DNA of 15,535 bases from Isoptericola sp042668085 (GTDB lineage Bacteria; Actinomycetota; Actinomycetes; Actinomycetales; Cellulomonadaceae), in the NCBI RefSeq assembly GCF_042668085.1, contig NZ_JBHVBO010000098.1:1-15535 (forward strand). The letters run 5' to 3'. The notes beneath the pieces were generated by a model. The model was not told where the DNA came from, ran no database searches, and was given only the letters and a program-made list of their open reading frames with translations. The translations under genes and the position numbers were made by a program. Within the stretch, counting starts at the first letter, position 1. Each line of letters begins with the position of its first letter. Below, piece by piece: positions 12,344 through 15,535 of this stretch.

Positions 12344-12964
12344 TCAGGACTCCTTGAGGGCGATGGTCTCGACCATGTTCGCGACCCGCTCGAAGGCGTC
12401 GGCGGCCTCCTCGAGCATGTCGACGATCTCCTTGAGCTTGATGAGCAGCACCGGGTCGGTGGTGTCGTCGAAGAGCTGCGCGATGAGCTCGCGGTGCAGC
12501 TTGTCGCCCTGGTTCTCCAGGCGGTTGATCTCGACCCAGTAGTCGGACAGCTGGTCCATCGAGCGCAGGCGCGGCATGGCCTCGGCGGTGAGCTCGGCGC
12601 AGCGCTGCAGCACCTGCACCTGCTCCGACACCCGCAGGGGCAGCTCGTCCACCTTGTACAGGACGATGAGGTCGCCGGCCTCCTCCATGGCGTCCATGCA
12701 GTCGTCGAGCGCGGACGCCAGGCCGTAGATGTCGTCCCGGTCGAACGGGGTGACGAACGTCTGGTTGAGGCGCCGCATGATCGAGTGCGCGGCGTCGTCG
12801 GCGACGTGCTCGGCCTCGTTGAGCCGGCGGACGATCCCCTCCCGCTCCTGCCGGGACGCCCCGAGCAGCTCCGCCAGCAGGGAGGCCCCCGTGACGTTGT
12901 GCTGCGCGAGCGTCGCCAGCATGTCGAAATAGGTCGTGTCGCGCGGTGTCAGGCGCAGGCGCAC
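12344..12964 (-). CDS. PhoU-like DUF47 protein (Pit accessory protein)
   Basis: Encodes 206 residues, almost wholly helical, with the DUF47/PhoU-like pattern: RLTPRDTTYFDMLATLAQHN at the start, then heptad-rich helices such as VRRLNEAEHVADDAAHSIMR and LKEIVDMLEEAADAFERVAN near the end. Acidic E/D-rich helix faces suit metal binding, as in PhoU. Such proteins are encoded next to pit and are thought to control the transporter. I chose the GTG at 12964 because the family begins there (RLRLTPRDT), GGGAG lies 7 nt before it, and the likely transcript starts near 12994. A GTG at 13000 would lie directly against the -10 and could not be on that transcript. The gene is cotranscribed with pit. Confidence 0.9.
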   Translation of the reverse strand: MRLRLTPRDTTYFDMLATLAQHNVTGASLLAELLGASRQEREGIVRRLNEAEHVADDAAHSIMRRLNQTFVTPFDRDDIYGLASALDDCMDAMEEAGDLIVLYKVDELPLRVSEQVQVLQRCAELTAEAMPRLRSMDQLSDYWVEINRLENQGDKLHRELIAQLFDDTTDPVLLIKLKEIVDMLEEAADAFERVANMVETIALKES

Positions 12965-13000
12965 GTGTGGCTCCCGGATCGAGGACGCTGAGACTCTCAC

Positions 13001-13006
13001 AGACTA
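13001..13006 (-). promoter_or_regulatory. Predicted -10 hexamer of the pap-pit operon
   Basis: TAGTCT on the minus strand fits TANNNT. Initiation near 12994 would give a 30-nt leader containing the GGGAG ribosome binding site. The -35 position (13029-13024, GGTCGC) is poor, as expected for a promoter that needs an activator. Confidence 0.5.
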
Positions 13007-13026
13007 GAGGTGGCCATCCTGGCGCG

Positions 13027-13048
13027 ACCAGTTGAACGCGCGTTGAAC
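13027..13048 (-). promoter_or_regulatory. PHO box upstream of the pap-pit operon
   Basis: On the minus strand GTTCAACGCGC and GTTCAACTGGT are two 11-nt direct-repeat units with an identical first heptamer. They differ from the Streptomyces PhoP consensus GTTCACC at a single base. The box ends at the poor -35 and 20 bp before the -10, the geometry of a PhoP/RegX3-activated promoter. Confidence 0.7.
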
Positions 13049-13101
13049 GATCCCACCTGGCGGCTGCGGGAACTCGGGTGAGGTGCGACGCCGGACCGGG
13101 A

Positions 13102-13254
13102 GCGCCTCTCGGCGCGTGGCCGCTCGTAGCGGCTGAAGATGGAGCCCGGGGCTACCGCGGCCCGACGTCGCCCGAACATCGTAAGCCCGGGCGTCGGCGT
13201 GCTCCGAACACGCAGGTCAGCCCCGCCGGACGAGCCCGCCGAGGGGGGCGGGGC
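13102..13254. other. Hairpin-rich intergenic stretch
   Basis: Between the pap promoter and the next minus-strand gene are successive inverted repeats: GCGCC-TCTC-GGCGC (13102-13115), GCCGCT-CGT-AGCGGC (13119-13133), AGCCC-G-GGGCT (13143-13153), CCGAC/GCCCG with CGGGC/GTCGG (about 13162-13197), GCGTG-N7-CACGC (about 13197-13213) and GCCCCGCC/GGCGGGGC (13220-13254). No gene or known RNA is recognised. GC-rich DNA forms hairpins readily, so this may be terminators or an unrecognised RNA. Confidence 0.35.
13220..13254 (-). terminator. Terminator-like hairpin after the helical unknown gene
   Basis: GCCCCGCC (13220-13227) and GGCGGGGC (13247-13254) form a perfect 8-bp stem with a 19-nt loop, starting 1 bp beyond the stop codon of the minus-strand gene. 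It lacks a U-tract. Confidence 0.4.
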
Positions 13255-13255
13255 C

Positions 13256-13897
13256 TCAGTCGAGGGTGCCCGCCCGCCAGCCCGCCGCCGCGCGCTCCAG
13301 CTCCTCGGCGGTGCGCACCAGGTCGGCGGCTCCGCGCGTCATCCTCGTGGCGCCCTCGGGGTCCGCGACCTCGCGGGCGTCGGCGTCGAACGCCGCCCCC
13401 GTCGCGAGGATGCGGCAGAACGACGCGGCCCGCTCGAGCGCCACGGCCAGGTCACCGGCGTAGACGCCGGACAGGACGTCGTCCGCGAGCGCCCGCAGGT
13501 CATCGGGAGCGGGCGGGCGGGGCACGCCGGCCACCGCCTCGTGCACGGGGGCGGCGTCGACGCCGAGGCGGTAGCGCAGCCCCACGGTCCGCGCGTCGCG
13601 GCGGACCCACTCGCGCAGCACGTACAGCCGCCACAGCGCGCCGGGCAGCGACGCGGGCGCGGCGTCCGACCAGAGGGCCGCGACGACGTCGAGCCCTTCC
13701 CGCTCGACGAGGCGCACCAGGCGGTCCACGACGTCCGGGTCCTCGGCGGCCCGCGCCCGGTGCACGACGGCGCGCGCGGTGGTGTGCGCCACCTCGTCGC
13801 GCAGCGCGGGGTCGAGCGACCCGGGGATCTGTTCCGCGGTCTGCGGGTCGAGCATGGCGGGTCGGCGGTGCCTGCGCGGCTCGGGTGCGTCGTTCAC
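13256..13897 (-). CDS. Uncharacterised helical protein
   Basis: Encodes 213 residues by the GTG at 13897. I do not recognise a named domain. The protein is soluble, without signal peptide or membrane helix, and looks mainly alpha-helical. It contains a Trp/Leu-rich stretch, LPGALWRLYVLREWVRRDAR, and a charged C-terminal region with GVYAGDLAVALERAASFCRI. A single cysteine (in SFCRI) makes an Fe-S or zinc site unlikely. The overall feel is of a conserved actinobacterial protein of unknown function. The start is supported by CAGACT (13909-13904), a -10-like hexamer, ending 6 nt before the GTG; the intervening GGAGGG is too close to act as a normal ribosome binding site. An in-frame ATG at 13942 and a shorter start at 13855 are alternatives. 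It is divergent from the sugar transporter gene. Confidence 0.7.
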   Translation of the reverse strand: MNDAPEPRRHRRPAMLDPQTAEQIPGSLDPALRDEVAHTTARAVVHRARAAEDPDVVDRLVRLVEREGLDVVAALWSDAAPASLPGALWRLYVLREWVRRDARTVGLRYRLGVDAAPVHEAVAGVPRPPAPDDLRALADDVLSGVYAGDLAVALERAASFCRILATGAAFDADAREVADPEGATRMTRGAADLVRTAEELERAAAGWRAGTLD

Positions 13898-13903
13898 CCC
13901 TCC

Positions 13904-13909
13904 AGTCTG
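13904..13909 (-). promoter_or_regulatory. Predicted -10 hexamer of the helical unknown gene
   Basis: CAGACT on the minus strand ends 6 nt before the GTG at 13897, again suggesting a leaderless mRNA. Immediately upstream is a low-complexity run of CCCGGGG-type repeats (13912-13937). Confidence 0.35.
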
Positions 13910-13960
13910 GACCCCGGGGCCCGGGGCCCGGGGGCCGCTCACGCGTCCGACCTGCTCAGC

Positions 13961-13989
13961 GCGCCGAGAGGCGCACCCCGACCTAGCAT
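13961..13989 (+). promoter_or_regulatory. Promoter region of the sugar transporter gene with inverted repeat
   Basis: TAGCAT (13984-13989) fits the -10 pattern. The -35 position, 17 nt upstream, falls within the inverted repeat GCGCC-GAGA-GGCGC (13961-13974), which could be an operator. Transcription would begin near 13996, leaving a leader of about 33 nt with AGGA (14020-14023) 5 nt before the ATG. Confidence 0.45.
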
Positions 13990-14028
13990 CGAGGGACGCA
14001 AGGTCTGCCGAGCGGAGCGAGGACGATC

Positions 14029-15480
14029 ATGACGAGCCCAGCACCAGGGACCGCGGCGCACAGCGCACACCGGAAGGCCACGGCGCTCGCCTTCGCCGCG
14101 GCGGTCGGTGGCTTCCTCTTCGGATTCGACTCGTCGGTGATCAACGGCGCCGTCGACGCGATCGAGGGCCAGTTCGACCTCAACTCGACCGTGACGGGGC
14201 TCGTCGTGGCGATCGCCCTGCTCGGCTGCGCGCTGGGCGCGTGGTCGGGCGGCAAGCTCGCCGACCGGTGGGGCCGCACCCACGTGATGGTGCTGGGCGC
14301 GGTGCTGTTCTTCGTCTCGTCGATCCTGTCGGCGATCGCGTGGAGCGCCTGGGACCTCGCGATCTGGCGGTTCATGGCGGGCGTCGGCATCGGCATCGCG
14401 TCCGTGATCGCGCCCGCGTACATCGCGGAGATCGCGCCCGCGGCGATGCGCGGGCGGCTCGGCTCGCTGCAGCAGCTCGCGATCACCGTCGGCATCTTCG
14501 CGGCCCTGCTGTCCGACCAGATCCTCGCGACGGCGGCGGGCAGCGCGGCGAACGAGCTGTGGCTCGGCTGGGAGGCGTGGCGCTGGATGTTCCTCGTCGC
14601 CGTGGTGCCGGCGGCCGTGTACGGCATCCTCGCGCTACGGATGCCCGAGTCGCCGCGCTATCTCGTGACGAAGGGGCGCGAGGACGAGGCCCGGACCGTG
14701 CTGGCGTCCGTGCTGGGGCCCGACGAGCACCCGGACGAGCGCATCGGGGAGATCCGCCGCTCGATCGCCGTCGACGAGGAGAACGCCGAGCTGGGCAGCC
14801 TCAAGGGCGACCGGTTCGGGCTCAAGCCCATCGTGTGGGTCGGCATCGTGATGGCGATCTTCCAGCAGTTCGTCGGGATCAACGTGATCTTCTACTACTC
14901 GACGACGCTGTGGCAGGCGGTCGGCTTCGACGAGTCGCAGGCGTTCCTCGTCTCGACGATCACGTCGGTCACCAACGTGGCCGTGACGTTCATCGCCATC
15001 GCCCTCATCGACAAGGTGGGCCGGCGTCCGCTGCTGCTCATCGGCTCGGCGGGCATGGCGGTCTCCCTGGGCCTCATGGCGATCGCGTTCACGCAGGCGA
15101 CGTCCGTCGTCGGGCCGGACGGCGAGAGCACCATCCAGCTCGGCGCCCCGTGGAACGGCGTGGCCCTGGTGTGCGCCAACGCGTTCGTCGTCTTCTTCGG
15201 CGCCACGTGGGGCCCGCTGATGTGGGTGCTGCTGGGCGAGATGTTCCCCAACCGGATCCGCGCGGCCGCCCTGGGCGTGGGCGCGGCGGCGAACTGGATC
15301 GCGAACTTCGCGATCACGCTGACGTTCCCGCCGATGCTCGACACCTTCGGCCCCGCGGTCCCCTACCTCATGTACTGCATCTTCGCGGTGCTGTCGTTCT
15401 TCTTCGTGCTGGGCAAGATCCCGGAGACCAAGGGCGTCGAGCTCGAGGACATGGCGGGCGAGGCCTACAAGCGCGCCTGA
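14029..15480 (+). CDS. glcP: Sugar porter MFS transporter, GlcP-like glucose/H+ symporter
   Basis: Encodes 483 residues with twelve predicted membrane helices. Sugar-porter signatures occur in order: GGFLFGFDSSVINGA (27-41) in helix 1, GGKLADRWGRT (74-84) after helix 2, PESPRYLV (206-213) after helix 6, QQFVGINVIFYYS (279-291) in helix 7, with the QQxxGxN hexose-contact motif, DKVGRRPLLLIG (328-339) and a PETKG motif before the cytoplasmic tail. This matches the Streptomyces GlcP glucose permease and its relatives, which import glucose with a proton. Closely related carriers take up xylose, galactose or inositol, so the substrate and gene symbol are less certain than the family. The ATG is supported by AGGA 5 nt upstream. 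The protein is complete, ending 55 bp before the window edge. Confidence 0.9.
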   Translation: MTSPAPGTAAHSAHRKATALAFAAAVGGFLFGFDSSVINGAVDAIEGQFDLNSTVTGLVVAIALLGCALGAWSGGKLADRWGRTHVMVLGAVLFFVSSILSAIAWSAWDLAIWRFMAGVGIGIASVIAPAYIAEIAPAAMRGRLGSLQQLAITVGIFAALLSDQILATAAGSAANELWLGWEAWRWMFLVAVVPAAVYGILALRMPESPRYLVTKGREDEARTVLASVLGPDEHPDERIGEIRRSIAVDEENAELGSLKGDRFGLKPIVWVGIVMAIFQQFVGINVIFYYSTTLWQAVGFDESQAFLVSTITSVTNVAVTFIAIALIDKVGRRPLLLIGSAGMAVSLGLMAIAFTQATSVVGPDGESTIQLGAPWNGVALVCANAFVVFFGATWGPLMWVLLGEMFPNRIRAAALGVGAAANWIANFAITLTFPPMLDTFGPAVPYLMYCIFAVLSFFFVLGKIPETKGVELEDMAGEAYKRA

Positions 15481-15535
15481 CGCCGCCCCTGCGCGCACCG
15501 GCCGACGGCCCGCGCCCCGCTCCACGGGGTCGCGG

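Noticed and set aside
12965..13000. Longer PhoU-like protein starting at the GTG at 13000
   Set aside because: That GTG touches the predicted -10, so it could not be on the transcript; the family begins at RLRLTPRDT and has a ribosome binding site there.
13102..13974. The 15-mer CGCGCCGAGAGGCGC shared in inverse orientation by 13102-13116 and 13960-13974
   Set aside because: Rough chance estimate for 15-bp matches in a GC-rich 15-kb window gives a few by accident, so I do not claim a shared operator.
1..15535. CRISPR array, insertion sequence, prophage, tRNA or rRNA
   Set aside because: No regularly spaced repeats, transposase or integrase motifs, or tRNA/rRNA consensus segments were found on either strand.

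Overview
The window is about 15.5 kb of very GC-rich DNA with dense genes and strong codon bias. A mycothiol synthase, an Ssd/CpaE-like ParA-type protein, a fused Nudix and histidine-phosphatase protein beside polyphosphate kinase, and several apparently leaderless genes all point to an Actinomycetota chromosome. My best guess is Micrococcales of the Cellulomonas/Promicromonospora kind, but that placement is inference. I see no transposase, integrase, phage gene, CRISPR array, rRNA or tRNA. All calls come from reading the sequence, without database searches.

Left part (1-4500). The minus strand carries the N-terminal part of an Ssd/CpaE-like gene that runs off the left edge, then an MFS efflux-type transporter translationally coupled to an ArsR-type winged-helix regulator. 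The regulator's promoter holds two palindromic operators, and across it lies a divergent, membrane-anchored HAD-IB hydrolase gene. The ArsR-MFS pair therefore sits between two genes (ssd and the HAD-IB hydrolase) that are commonly direct neighbours in actinobacteria. Next come a 213-bp convergent gap able to fold into an elaborate RNA, and a RimJ/RimL-type GNAT acetyltransferase.

Middle (4500-7830). acs (acetyl-CoA synthetase) is divergent from the GNAT gene and has a Crp-type palindrome in its promoter. A palindromic element with four copies of one 9-bp word separates acs from mshD (mycothiol synthase).

Phosphate block (7830-13050). ppk and a mutT1-like gene run rightwards. A PhoU-like pap gene and the phosphate transporter pit run leftwards as an operon. 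The pap promoter carries a textbook PHO-box-like pair of 11-bp direct repeats, and a weaker pair precedes ppk. Together these genes import phosphate, store it as polyphosphate and clean up nucleotides, probably under a PhoP/RegX3-type regulator.

Right part (13050-15535). A hairpin-rich intergenic stretch, an unidentified helical protein and a GlcP-like sugar/H+ symporter complete the window. No gene appears to be a wholly new system. The most interesting material lies between the genes: the duplicated operator, the candidate structured RNA, the PHO boxes, the palindromic element, and a recurring -10 hexamer placed 6-7 nt before start codons.
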